NCBI RefSeq assembly: GCF_009805585.1
Contig: NZ_VHIN01000022.1
Span: forward strand, 1 to 64,000
Reading direction: 5' to 3'
Origin: Glutamicibacter sp. JC586
GTDB lineage: Bacteria > Actinomycetota > Actinomycetes > Actinomycetales > Micrococcaceae
DNA length: 64,000 nt
Shown: positions 7,046 through 15,615 of the stretch, piece by piece
Position numbering within the stretch: position 1 is the stretch's first letter
How the letters are laid out: every line of letters begins with the position of its first letter
Notes under the pieces: model-generated
Told to the model about the DNA's origin: nothing
The model's database searches: none
Seen by the model: only the letters and a program-made list of their open reading frames with translations
Program-made: the position numbers and the translations under genes

Positions 7046-8695
7046 GTGTTGAGTAAAGAAGTACAAGAACAGGCCACCGCTCGCCATGCGCGCGGTGCCT
7101 ACTTCACCCCCGAACCTGTCGCCAGATTTATGGCGCATTGGGCTTTGGCGGACCACGGAACCAGGATTCTGGAGCCTTCTTGCGGAGAAGCGCAATTCCT
7201 TGAAGCGGCCCACAGAGAACTGGAAACAACGGATAGTTCTGCGCAGCTCTTTGGCTTTGAGCTCCATCAACCAAGTGTTGACAAAGCGCAGGAACGCCTG
7301 GCGGCCCAGGGGATCGAAGCTGAAATTACCCAGGCCAACTTCTTTGAGATGACCGGGGCCGGCGACATGGACGTCGTGATCGGTAATCCGCCCTACGTCC
7401 GTTATCAGTTGCACCGTGGGATCGAACGGCAACTGTCGCGACGTGCTGCTAAGGACTCCGGGGTGGAGCTGAGCGAACTGGCCAGCATCTGGGCGGCCTT
7501 CGTGGTGCATGCAACCAGTTTCCTGGCTGCCGGTGGTCGAATGGCTTTGGTACTTCCGGCAGAGTTGATGTTCGTGAACTATGCCGGAGCAGTTCGTGAG
7601 ATGCTGCTCGAACGATTTGCGAACCTGCACTTAGCTGTTTTTGAGGAACGGCTATTTGCTGACGCGCAGGAAGAGGTCGTGTTGCTATTGGCCGAGGGCT
7701 ACCAGCTGGGGCCGGCCAGTCACTTTAATCTGCATCAATTCCGCAATGCGCAGGAGCTGGAGTCCTTAGGCGCTGGCACCCAACACGTACCAACGCACAA
7801 GACCGAGCGCTGGACCGGCTCTCTGGTGGGCATCGAAGCCCAAGGGATCCTGGCCGCAGCACTGGCCCAAGGGCAGATGAGTACGCTCAAAGCCTGGGGT
7901 GAAACCTCCCTGGGGGCGGTGACCGGAAACAATAAATGGTTCGCGCTGACCGAGCAGCAAGTCGCCGAGCTGGACCTGGAACAGCACGAGCTGATCCGTA
8001 TTTCGCCTCCCGGTTCCCGGCACCTGCGGGGGCTGGAACTAGATGAGACTGCGTGGCGACGTCTGGGCGAACACGGTCTGGCAACGTACCTGTTCAGGCC
8101 TGCGGCCGATCCAAGTGCCGCCGGTGAAAGCTTCATCGCTCGCGGTGAGCTACAAGGGGTGGATCAAGCCTACAAATGTCGGGTGCGTTCGCCGTGGTGG
8201 CGAGTGCCGGTGCTTTCGGTGCCGGATTTGTTCATGACCTACATGAACGCGGATACGCCACGACTGACCACCAATGAGGCCGGTGTGCACCACATCAACT
8301 CGATCCATGGTGTCTACCTTGGTGCGGATGTGCGCGAGGTAGGCCGCGAACTGTTGCCGCTGGCGTCACTAAATACGCTGACCATGCTCGGCGCGGAAAT
8401 GGTCGGACGCTCCTATGGTGGTGGCATCCTTAAGATCGAACCTCGCGAGGCTGACGTACTCCCGGTGCCTGCAATCTCCATGGTCCAGACCCACGCAGAG
8501 AAGTTGCGAGAGATCAAACCTACGGTGCGTGAGTTACTGGCCCAAGGAAAAAAGCAAGAAGCGACGTTGCTGGTGGACCAGATCGTTCTGCGAGGCATGC
8601 TTGAGTTAGATACCGATGGGGAGCAAGCAATCCGTGCGGCACGAGAAAATATGCTGGCGCGCCGGAAGGCACGGAGCAAAGCGGTGAAGGGCTAA
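7046..8695 (+). CDS. N6-adenine DNA methyltransferase of a type II R-M system
   Basis: Probable modification enzyme that methylates adenine within a recognition site using S-adenosylmethionine. Near the N-terminus are the ARHARGAYFTP lead-in, SAM-binding motif I ILEPSCGEAQFL (residues 41-52) and catalytic motif IV NPPY (114-117). This order is that of gamma-class N6-adenine methyltransferases. The large C-terminal half should hold the target-recognition domain. The open frame extends upstream over the end of the DUF808 gene, but the start is placed at GTG 7046 (TTG 7049 also possible), eight bases after GGAAAG, just ahead of conserved sequence, giving 549 aa. It ends two bases before the next gene, its likely endonuclease partner. 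Confidence 0.82.
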   Translation: MLSKEVQEQATARHARGAYFTPEPVARFMAHWALADHGTRILEPSCGEAQFLEAAHRELETTDSSAQLFGFELHQPSVDKAQERLAAQGIEAEITQANFFEMTGAGDMDVVIGNPPYVRYQLHRGIERQLSRRAAKDSGVELSELASIWAAFVVHATSFLAAGGRMALVLPAELMFVNYAGAVREMLLERFANLHLAVFEERLFADAQEEVVLLLAEGYQLGPASHFNLHQFRNAQELESLGAGTQHVPTHKTERWTGSLVGIEAQGILAAALAQGQMSTLKAWGETSLGAVTGNNKWFALTEQQVAELDLEQHELIRISPPGSRHLRGLELDETAWRRLGEHGLATYLFRPAADPSAAGESFIARGELQGVDQAYKCRVRSPWWRVPVLSVPDLFMTYMNADTPRLTTNEAGVHHINSIHGVYLGADVREVGRELLPLASLNTLTMLGAEMVGRSYGGGILKIEPREADVLPVPAISMVQTHAEKLREIKPTVRELLAQGKKQEATLLVDQIVLRGMLELDTDGEQAIRAARENMLARRKARSKAVKG

Positions 8696-8697
8696 AC

Positions 8698-9624
8698 GTG
8701 GCAAATCCTGTTCTTGAAAAGACCTTGGCCTTCGCGGAGTTTGATACCACGCTGATGTCAGCGCCGAAGGACTCGCCGTGGTTGAACAACGGGGCGGTCA
8801 CCGAAAAATTCAATCCTTCCTTCGCCGTGCTCGAACGCTTGTTAAGCATTCCGGTGCGCACCAAGGCGGTGACCAGATCGGGCCGCTTTGCCCAAGGCGT
8901 TGATGCGTGGTTGGCCCATGAACTTCGTCGTGCCGGTTTTGATGCTGACCTTGTCTGGCCTAGGCCCGAAGCCCCGAGGGTGCTTTCTAGCGACATCTTG
9001 GATCTGCTGCGCAAGCTGCCAGATCGCCTAGCCGACGAAGTCCATGAATCCATCATGAATGGCAAGGCCGGAAGCACCGACGCAAGAATCCTTGGCCGTG
9101 CCTACATGAAGCAGACCGACGTGGTGATGACCCATTGGTCTACCGGACCGGAGCTGCTGCTGAGCACCAAGGCAATGACCTCATCCTTCGGTAAAAACTT
9201 GTCCAACCGTTACGAAGAAGCCTATGGCGACGCGGCAAATCTTCGCGCACGCTACCCCTTGGCTGCTGTCGGATTTTTCTTTGTGCAGCGGGCCACCATT
9301 CTAGAAAGTGAACCTGCGGCGTTTCGTAGAACAGTTGACATGATCCGCAAGCTACGCGACTTTGGCGACGGCTTTGGCTACACCGCCACCGGACTGTTAC
9401 TTGTTGACTGGGACGATGACGCGCAAGACCCAGAAGTTCGATGTGTGCACCCACCGGTGCCCGAGGACATTGCCACACCGCAGTTTCTTAATGCGATGGT
9501 GGACGCAGTATTGAAGGTGACACCCATCGACCTACATGAAGCTGCTCGCGCTCGCCGTGCCGGTGAAGTTGCCCCGTTGCCCGGCCACGAGTCGGTGGAT
9601 GAGCAACAGGACGCGCTGTTCTAG
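8698..9624 (+). CDS. putative type II restriction endonuclease
   Basis: Probable DNA-cleaving partner of the methyltransferase, starting at GTG two bases after its stop. I do not recognise a named family. A candidate PD-(D/E)XK-type active site is visible: Asp141 in TDVVM, then a hydrophobic strand ending STK (Ser156-x-Lys158), then a helix with Glu173/Glu174 in NRYEEAYGDA. Serine in place of the usual acidic residue before the lysine, with a glutamate about 15 residues later on a helix, resembles the NgoMIV/Cfr10I arrangement. The length of 308 aa fits a type II enzyme. Function is inferred from gene order plus this pattern; recognition sequence unknown. Confidence 0.6.
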   Translation: MANPVLEKTLAFAEFDTTLMSAPKDSPWLNNGAVTEKFNPSFAVLERLLSIPVRTKAVTRSGRFAQGVDAWLAHELRRAGFDADLVWPRPEAPRVLSSDILDLLRKLPDRLADEVHESIMNGKAGSTDARILGRAYMKQTDVVMTHWSTGPELLLSTKAMTSSFGKNLSNRYEEAYGDAANLRARYPLAAVGFFFVQRATILESEPAAFRRTVDMIRKLRDFGDGFGYTATGLLLVDWDDDAQDPEVRCVHPPVPEDIATPQFLNAMVDAVLKVTPIDLHEAARARRAGEVAPLPGHESVDEQQDALF

Positions 9625-9627
9625 AAA

Positions 9628-10260
9628 CTAGATCATTGGTAATACCGACCCCTGATCGCCACTGCGCAGTGGCATACCGAATACTGGTGCACCCACCGCG
9701 GACAGCGCAAGAGTTCCGATAGAATCCACCGCTTGTTGCGCGGTGGGTACCGGGGTTATGATGGTGAGCCGATCCTCGGAAGCCTGAGGCAAGTTCTCCA
9801 CCCACATGAAGGCTGCCTCGGTGGCGCGGTAAATAAACTTGAGGTTCCCGAGGTGTTCGAAGCTGCGCTCGCGTTCCCACAGTTCGGAGCGCTCGTAGTA
9901 GGCCCATGAGGCGGGATTTCGGGCATCGATCACCACGATCGCTGTCTTTCTTGAGCGCACGGCATGCTCTAGACGTAAGGAAGTCACGTGCTGGCGGATG
10001 CCCAATCGGCGATATTCCGGCCGTACTGCCATGCAGCCTAATTCAACCGCGTTCATCGAATCGGTGGGTGCCACGATCGAGTCGTGCACCAGACCAGCAG
10101 CGACCAAGGAACCACGCTCACGGACCGTCACCAGAAGTCTGAGGCGGTCAAATTTCTGGTGCCAGCGCTGGTCTGTTTCGGGGTAGAGTCGCGCTAGTTC
10201 TTCACGCTGCTCTGGCTGAAGGCGCAGTGGTGACAGGGAAAAGTTCAGGTTTTCAAACAC
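9628..10260 (-). CDS. GNAT-like N-acetyltransferase
   Basis: Probable acetyl-CoA-dependent acyltransferase of unknown substrate. The core fold is suggested by ELGCMAVRPEYRRLGIRQHV: strand beta-4 followed by the acetyl-CoA-binding loop (R/Q-x-x-G-x-G/A type, here RRLGIR). Later come AIVVIDARNPASWAYYERSE and a tyrosine-containing segment typical of the GNAT C-terminal half. The 210 residues include a C-terminal extension beyond the usual 150-180. It is convergent with the restriction endonuclease gene, with the stops only a few bases apart, and is not obviously tied to it. Upstream lies the tRNA-Val region on the opposite strand. Confidence 0.7.
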   Translation of the reverse strand: MFENLNFSLSPLRLQPEQREELARLYPETDQRWHQKFDRLRLLVTVRERGSLVAAGLVHDSIVAPTDSMNAVELGCMAVRPEYRRLGIRQHVTSLRLEHAVRSRKTAIVVIDARNPASWAYYERSELWERERSFEHLGNLKFIYRATEAAFMWVENLPQASEDRLTIITPVPTAQQAVDSIGTLALSAVGAPVFGMPLRSGDQGSVLPMI

Positions 10261-10635
10261 TGGGTACGGTCCTAGAGAAAAAGAACGAACGAAAATAAGG
10301 CTTTGCTAGATAGGCGGTTACCTACCTCGCGGTTTCGTTGGCCTTGAGGGGACCGATGCCGGTGGCTTCCGGCAACTTCCTTGTGGGGTCCAGTTTCAGC
10401 TCGCTGAGCTAGAAAAATTATGGAGTCTCTAGTCCCGTTTTGACAAGTGAAAACAGGTACTTTTAAGTGAAGAGAAAATAAACTATCTGGCGCTGTTTTT
10501 CGGCTCTAATCACCAGTCGGATCGACAAGCAGAGAGTTGGCCGTGCAAGTTGCTTGCGGGGAAGTGGATTTGGTCTGCAAGTACGCAAACGCTAAGATCG
10601 ATGAGGTGCTTGATCTTGTGGTCAAAGCCCACTTT

Positions 10636-10709
10636 GGATCTTTAGCTCAGTTGGTTAGAGCGTTCGCCTCACACGCGAAAGGTCGCTGGTTCGAGTCCAG
10701 TAAGATCCA
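10636..10709 (+). tRNA. tRNA-Val (anticodon CAC)
   Basis: Acceptor GGATCTT/AAGATCC with discriminator A, D-arm GCTC/GAGC, anticodon stem TTCGC/GCGAA around loop CTCACAC (anticodon CAC), and T-arm GCTGG/CCAGT with one G-U pair. The 3' CCA is not encoded (CAA follows), so it must be added after transcription. A T-tailed terminator begins two bases downstream. Confidence 0.95.
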
Positions 10710-10710
10710 C

Positions 10711-10740
10711 AAAAACGCCACCATTGATGGTGGCGTTTTT
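10711..10740 (+). terminator. terminator after tRNA-Val
   Basis: Stem AAAACGCCACCA / TGGTGGCGTTTT with a four-base loop and a T-run, a textbook intrinsic terminator directly after the tRNA. Confidence 0.92.
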
Positions 10741-10778
10741 CTTTTGTGCAGATCCGGTGCTCACCTAGAGGTCATCCT

Positions 10779-11266
10779 TTAGCCGGCTTCATCCCTTTCG
10801 ATGGTGCGGGTCGGGGCTCCCTGAGCATACTGGCCTGGTAGCTCGGACAGGATCTCACCTTCAGCCTTCAGAATTCAGAGATACTCATGCATAAGCTGTT
10901 GAGCTTCTTTGGCGGGGATTCGGGTGAAAAATTCGAAACCTTCAATGTTAGGCCTCCAGTGATTTCCCGACTGCCATCGAAGTACACGGCGACAAGACGA
11001 TAGAATCTCGGTTCATCTTCCGGAATCTCTTGTGGACGCGGCCTAGCTTGGATTGAGCCCGATGGTGGTGTTCTGCACCAGAATGGTTCTAATAGTCACC
11101 TGTTGTCCCTGGCGCGGGCTATCCCGATCACGGCAGCATCGATAAACCGTTGAGCATGTGGGCCGGTAAGGATAATGGCCGAGACTGTGCCGTCGGCATC
11201 GAGCATTTTGACCGGGTCATGAAGTTCATGGGCAGGTATCTCGACCAAAGAGCTGGCATGACCCAC
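10779..11266 (-). pseudogene. decayed gene or gene pair, family not recognised
   Basis: About 490 bases with protein-like stretches on the minus strand broken by stops and frame changes. From the right: a 56-codon frame from GTG (11264-11266) to TGA (11096-11098) containing DADGTVSAIILTGPHAQRF; then a piece containing PEDEPRFYRLVAVYFDGSRE (about 10960-11040) that runs into a shifted frame with GFEFFTRIPAKEAQQLMHEYL; a stop; then a stretch rich in acidic residues ending at TAA (10779-10781). The composition looks coding, but no frame stays open. It may be the remains of one protein or of a small toxin-antitoxin-sized pair; I cannot name the family. Confidence 0.45.
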
Positions 11267-11388
11267 AGTCAATTTTTACGATGCGTATGAATTCTCTGGA
11301 CGCGACGTCAAATCCCGGCATCGACCTTTCCTCTAGTGAGTTGCTCTCGACAAGAAGAGGCCTGGTTTGGCACCTGCAGGGATCGAGC

Positions 11389-11414
11389 AAAACAAGAGGC
11401 CCTCGCCTTGTTTC
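11389..11414 (-). terminator. terminator of the LLM oxidoreductase gene
   Basis: On the minus strand AAACAAGGC and GCCTCTTGTTT pair with one bulge around a GAGG loop, followed by a T-rich tail. It lies 23 bases past the stop of the flavin oxidoreductase gene. Confidence 0.65.
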
Positions 11415-11437
11415 TAGTCATAAGCGATGTCTGGTGT

Positions 11438-12484
11438 TTAGACCGCTAGCAGTTCGTGCACTCGTGGTTTGACTTCCTGACCTAGAAGCTTAATGCTTTG
11501 CATCATTGACTCATGGGGCAGGGTGCCAGCGGAATACTTGATATCTGCGCGCGAGAGGCCTAGCAGTTTGGTGGCCGATGCGAGCTTGGCAGCCACGGTT
11601 TCAACGCTTCCGGCCATCATGGCGCCTCGTGGGCCCATGGCTGCTTGCAAGCTCATTTTGCTTGCCGGTGGCCAACCGCGCTCAGAACCTAGACGGTTCA
11701 TGGTTCGTTGATAATGAGGCCAGAGGGTTTCTAGAGCTTCCTCGTCACTGTCGGCCACAAAGCCATGGAAGTGAGCGGCCACGGGCTGCTCCTGATGGCC
11801 GTATTCTTTCAATGCGCGTCGGTAGAGGTCGGCGAGGCCGGCGAAGGCAGAGGGCTGCCCGCCGATAATCGCCAAAAATAGTGGGAGTCCGTGGCGTGCA
11901 GCGCGAACCACTGATTGTGGGCTGCCGCCAACCCCGACCCAGGTGGTCACCGGCCTGTTTTCGAGCAAGGGGTAGACCTGGGTATTGCGCAAGGCTGCGC
12001 GGTGCTCGCCGCGCCACACCACCGGATCTCCATGGCGAAGCTTGGCCATGAGGTCCAGTTTTTCTTCAAAAAGCTTCTCGTAGTCGTCGAGGTTTAGGCC
12101 GAAGAGTGGGAAAGATTCTACAAAAGAGCCGCGACCGGCGATGATCTCACTGCGACCATTGGAAATGGCGTCCAGGGTGGCAAAACGTTCGTAGACCCGT
12201 ACCGGGTCATCGCTCGATAGGACCGTGACTGCGGTGCCTAGTTTGATCTTTTGGGTCGTGCTAGCCAAGGCCGCTAGGACGATTTCCGGTGAAGAAACTG
12301 CGTAATCATCACGGTGATGTTCGCCCACCCCAAAGAAATCTAGATCGGCAGCTTCCGCTGCTTGGCCTTCTGCGATCACGTTGCGGATGACCTGCGCGTG
12401 GCTGAGTAGGTTACCTTCGGCGTCCTGTGAGATGTCGCCGAATGTCTCGGCACCAATTTCTGGTAGCAGCGGTTCCTGGCTCAT
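11438..12484 (-). CDS. LLM-class flavin-dependent oxidoreductase
   Basis: Member of the bacterial luciferase-like monooxygenase superfamily, a TIM-barrel using FMN or F420; substrate unknown. Visible blocks: LDFFGVGEHHRDDYAVSSPE near residue 48, KIKLGTAVTVLSSDDPVRVYE, the RSEIIAGRGSF loop, and the C-terminal GSVETVAAKL. The GEHH motif marks the 'LLM class, FMN-dependent' group that includes YhbW-like proteins. Start chosen at the ATG (12482-12484) with GGAG seven bases upstream; an open frame continues ten codons further without a ribosome-binding site. This gives 348 aa, normal for the family. It is a single gene, divergent from thrE. Confidence 0.86.
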   Translation of the reverse strand: MSQEPLLPEIGAETFGDISQDAEGNLLSHAQVIRNVIAEGQAAEAADLDFFGVGEHHRDDYAVSSPEIVLAALASTTQKIKLGTAVTVLSSDDPVRVYERFATLDAISNGRSEIIAGRGSFVESFPLFGLNLDDYEKLFEEKLDLMAKLRHGDPVVWRGEHRAALRNTQVYPLLENRPVTTWVGVGGSPQSVVRAARHGLPLFLAIIGGQPSAFAGLADLYRRALKEYGHQEQPVAAHFHGFVADSDEEALETLWPHYQRTMNRLGSERGWPPASKMSLQAAMGPRGAMMAGSVETVAAKLASATKLLGLSRADIKYSAGTLPHESMMQSIKLLGQEVKPRVHELLAV

Positions 12485-12685
12485 GTTCATTCTCCAATTT
12501 GCATGCAAAGACATATAAGTTCGTTCAGGTGTAACCGTGCCACTATCCGCTATATTCCGCAGGATCTAAAATCGGGCAAAATGTGTTCGGCGCTACCTAG
12601 TGATTTACGTCCGTTCGCCACAAGTTATTGCCCATCGGTTGTATCGTAAATTGCATGAGGAATCGTAGGCTGAGGGGGCAAAAGA

Positions 12686-14356
12686 GTGGCGCAACGATCT
12701 GACGAACAGCACAGCATGCACTCAGGGCCAAAGGGCGAAGATCCAGCACCTTCGGCTATCGCCTTGCCACGGATTTCTAGCAGTGAAATCAACATGGGTT
12801 TCCACGCAGAAGAACCGCTGGAAGAAGCACCGGTGGCCTCCGAACTTCCGCTGAACACAGCGGTGAGTGCCAACGTGGCTGCAGCAGATGCCTCCGACAT
12901 CGAGTGGCGCACAGGTCAAGTTCACACCACCGACGAAGGCATCACCCTGATGCCGACCCGTGCCAACCCTGTGGCTAGACGGTTGTTGGCCAAGATGTGG
13001 ATTTCAGATACTCCACCGACCGAAGCGCTAAATATTGTTGAGCGACTTCAGGGCACACCTTACGCCAACCCCAAAGTCAATAATCAGCAGGATGCTTCCT
13101 CCCGCCGCACCATGGAGTTCGCGTTGGATCTAGGGGAGACCCTGGTCCGCTATGGGGCTGGTTCCTTGGAAGTGGAAACCAGTATCATCGCCGTGACCGC
13201 AGCGCTGGGGCTAAGCCACCTAGACGTTGATGTCACCAACCAGTCGTTACACCTGAACTACAGCCCACCAGACGCTGAAAGTTACTCGGTACTGCGTGTG
13301 GTTCGTTCCTACACGTCTAACTATGCCGGTCTGGTCTTGGTCCATGAACTGGTCTCAGACATCATCGCCGGTGGCGTTTCACGGACGGCTTCGGCTAAGC
13401 GGCTGAAGGAAATCACCAAAAAGCCAAAGCCCTTTCCTCGGTGGATGGTCGCCTGTGGCCGAGGATTGTTCGCTGCTGCCTTCGTGCTGTTTATTGGCGG
13501 CTCGTGGCCTGGCGCATTGGTAGCTATGGTTTCCTCCAGCTTGGTCACACAGATTGGCCGTTATGGTTCGCGCTGGCGCGTTCCAGAATTCTTCACCGTT
13601 GCTGTGTCTACCATGGTCATTACCGGAATCGCTTTGATCAGCCATCAGCTTCATGCTCCGATGGACCCCGCATTGGTGGTTTCGGGAGGCATCTTGCTGT
13701 TGCTACCTTCGGGGCGATTTGTCTCTGCACTTCAAGATGCCATCAACGGCTTCCCAGTCACTGCTGTGGGTCGATTGTTTTCGGCAAGCTTGACCTATGG
13801 TGCAATCCTGAGCGGTATTGCTGCCGCCCTGGTGATTTCCGACGTTCTGGGTGGCGAAGAAGTTGACGTGCACCAGATCGTCACGACGCAGTACCCTGCA
13901 TGGCTTTTGATGCTGCTCGTTGCAGTAGCGATTGTTGCCGGTGCCGTTTCTGAGCAAAGTGCACTGCGGCTCCTGCTGCCCACGGCTGCCATTGCCGTTG
14001 TCGGCTACGCGGTGCAAATGCTTGCTGAGCAGTTGGGGTTGGGAGAGCGTGCCATGCCAGCTGTCGTAGCCACCGTCATCGGATTCGCTGCACGTTATTC
14101 TGCAGATAAATTGCGGACTCCGCAGCTAGTGCTCGCCACTCCCGCGGTGATGTTCTTGCTTCCAGGTCTGATGATTTTCCGAGCTATGTACGGAATCGTT
14201 ATTAATATTGACGATATGGCTACCGGACTGGTGGAAATGTTCAATGCTATGGCGATTATGCTCTCGATCGCCGGGGGCGTGGTCTTCGGGGAGACGCTGT
14301 GCCGCCCATTGACCTCAAATGCTCGACGTGAACGTCGTCGAATCCGACGCCGTTAG
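12686..14356 (+). CDS. thrE: threonine/serine exporter, ThrE family
   Basis: Proton-coupled exporter of threonine and serine in the inner membrane. The N-terminal ~130 residues are hydrophilic. A ThrE_1 (DUF1212) domain follows, recognisable in FALDLGETLVRYGAGSLEVETSI, HLDVDVTNQSLHLNY and LVHELVSDIIAGGVS. The second half is a run of about ten hydrophobic helices ending in the ThrB-like domain (LATPAVMFLLPGLMIFRAMYG). The single-polypeptide form of about 490-560 aa is typical of Corynebacterium and Arthrobacter relatives. GTG start preceded by a GAGGGGG site. Its stop codon overlaps that of the convergent ung gene, and its terminator lies inside ung. Confidence 0.88.
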   Translation: MAQRSDEQHSMHSGPKGEDPAPSAIALPRISSSEINMGFHAEEPLEEAPVASELPLNTAVSANVAAADASDIEWRTGQVHTTDEGITLMPTRANPVARRLLAKMWISDTPPTEALNIVERLQGTPYANPKVNNQQDASSRRTMEFALDLGETLVRYGAGSLEVETSIIAVTAALGLSHLDVDVTNQSLHLNYSPPDAESYSVLRVVRSYTSNYAGLVLVHELVSDIIAGGVSRTASAKRLKEITKKPKPFPRWMVACGRGLFAAAFVLFIGGSWPGALVAMVSSSLVTQIGRYGSRWRVPEFFTVAVSTMVITGIALISHQLHAPMDPALVVSGGILLLLPSGRFVSALQDAINGFPVTAVGRLFSASLTYGAILSGIAAALVISDVLGGEEVDVHQIVTTQYPAWLLMLLVAVAIVAGAVSEQSALRLLLPTAAIAVVGYAVQMLAEQLGLGERAMPAVVATVIGFAARYSADKLRTPQLVLATPAVMFLLPGLMIFRAMYGIVINIDDMATGLVEMFNAMAIMLSIAGGVVFGETLCRPLTSNARRERRRIRRR

Positions 14357-15027
14357 CTCAACGGTAAAGACCAATTGATCGGCTCCTGTCCCTGAAGGGA
14401 TAGGAGCCGATTGGTTTCTGAGAACGGTTTTGAACCAAAAAACCCACGCGATGCGGACAGCGGAGAAGGGTGCGCCGTGCGGATCTGCGGCGTATTGGAA
14501 AGCAGCGCTGAATGCTTTTGAGCATGGTTGCCCCAAAGAATTGAGACCGGAGGAGTAGCGCGATCATTGATCGCGGTGAGGATTGCTTCGAGAACTGGGG
14601 ACCAACCGATCTTCTGGTGAGCTGCCGCGTGGCCGGCGGCCACAGTAAGTACCTGATTGAGCAATAACACTCCCTGATCTTGCCAGGCGCTCAGATCAGG
14701 ATGAGGTGCTGGGGTGATGCCCAGATCTGTGTGTAATTCTGTGTAGATGTTATTCAACGAGCGCGGTAGCGGGCGTACATTTTTGTTCGCGGCGAAGGCC
14801 AAACCGTTGGCGTGGCCTGGAGTTGGATACGGATCCTGGCCGATGATGAGAACTTTGACCTTGGCTAAAGGTAATGTCAGTGCGCGAAACATCACCTTAG
14901 GCTCGGGGAGAATGACTTCGCCCTGAGTCGATCGTGCAGCCAATTCTATTGCTAGCTCACGAAGATTCTTATCTACCGTGGATAGGGTCGAAACCCAGTC
15001 GGAGGCAATAAAACCGGTCTCTGACAT
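14353..15027 (-). CDS. ung: uracil-DNA glycosylase, family 1
   Basis: Removes uracil from DNA to start base-excision repair. Catalytic block GQDPYPTPGHANGLAFA holds the water-activating Asp; the C-terminal HPSPLSA carries the catalytic His. The Pro after DPY, where E. coli has His, is also found in mycobacterial Ung. An open frame continues 53 codons further upstream, but starting at the ATG ending at 15027 places the aligned Trp (ASDW) 11 residues in and gives 224 aa, matching E. coli Ung (229 aa); no ribosome-binding site clearly favours either start. The stop shares bases with the thrE stop. Confidence 0.88.
   Translation of the reverse strand: MSETGFIASDWVSTLSTVDKNLRELAIELAARSTQGEVILPEPKVMFRALTLPLAKVKVLIIGQDPYPTPGHANGLAFAANKNVRPLPRSLNNIYTELHTDLGITPAPHPDLSAWQDQGVLLLNQVLTVAAGHAAAHQKIGWSPVLEAILTAINDRATPPVSILWGNHAQKHSALLSNTPQIRTAHPSPLSASRGFFGSKPFSETNRLLSLQGQEPINWSLPLS
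14370..14415 (+). terminator. thrE terminator lying inside the ung coding sequence
   Basis: Long imperfect hairpin: ACCAAT and CGGCTCCT on the left pair with AGGAGCCG and ATTGGT on the right around an inner TCCC/GGGA stem-loop, followed by TTTCTG. It begins 14 bases after the thrE stop and overlaps the last codons of the convergent ung gene. Confidence 0.65.
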
Positions 15028-15282
15028 GGATTGCGCCCCATGAAAAAACGGAAATTCTTCGGGAACATAAACCGGAAGTTTCGGTGGTGGTGGAGCATCG
15101 AAGAGGGCCTGTTGCATTTCATCCATAGGTGCCATTGTGCCGTTTTTCTGGCGTGCCTGTGCCCGGCCACACGGCGATAGGCACACGGATTGGTTAGAAT
15201 ATCGGTGGTATGTCTACCAACGGTGGAGTACAAGCATGGCCAAAACGCAGAAAAACTAGGTTCGGAGCAGGGGTGAGAACGC

Positions 15283-15573
15283 GTGGCTGAGAATGAGCTA
15301 CTGGCAGATTTTGTGATGAACCCAGACTCGGAACTCGACGAGCGTTCACAACAGATCCTGAGCCTAGAAAAGTTGTGGTGGAAGTATGCAGGAGCCAAAG
15401 AGCAAGCGATCACCAAGCAGTTCTCTTTGTCCCCAACCAACTACTATCAGCTGTTGAATCAGCTGATAGAGACGGATGCGGCCATGGCCTACGACCCGAT
15501 GCTGGTAAAGCGACTGCGCAGAACTCGTTCAACAAAACGACGTGTGGGCGGTAAGGTCGGCTCGGGGAGATAA
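15283..15573 (+). CDS. DUF3263 domain protein
   Basis: Small actinobacterial protein of unknown function. The conserved block is LDERSQQILSLEKLWWKYAG, KEQAI, then SPTNYYQLLNQLIE, followed by DPMLVKRLRRTR, which defines DUF3263. The arrangement suggests a helix-turn-helix-like fold with a basic tail (RRTRSTKRRVGGK), so nucleic-acid binding is plausible but unproven. GTG start; 96 aa is typical. It is followed 43 bases later by the LytR_C gene, an order often seen in Micrococcaceae, and divergent from ung. Confidence 0.85.
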   Translation: MAENELLADFVMNPDSELDERSQQILSLEKLWWKYAGAKEQAITKQFSLSPTNYYQLLNQLIETDAAMAYDPMLVKRLRRTRSTKRRVGGKVGSGR

Positions 15574-15615
15574 CCCAGCCTGCCGCGACCAGTTAGACCT
15601 CGAGCAAGGACAAGA

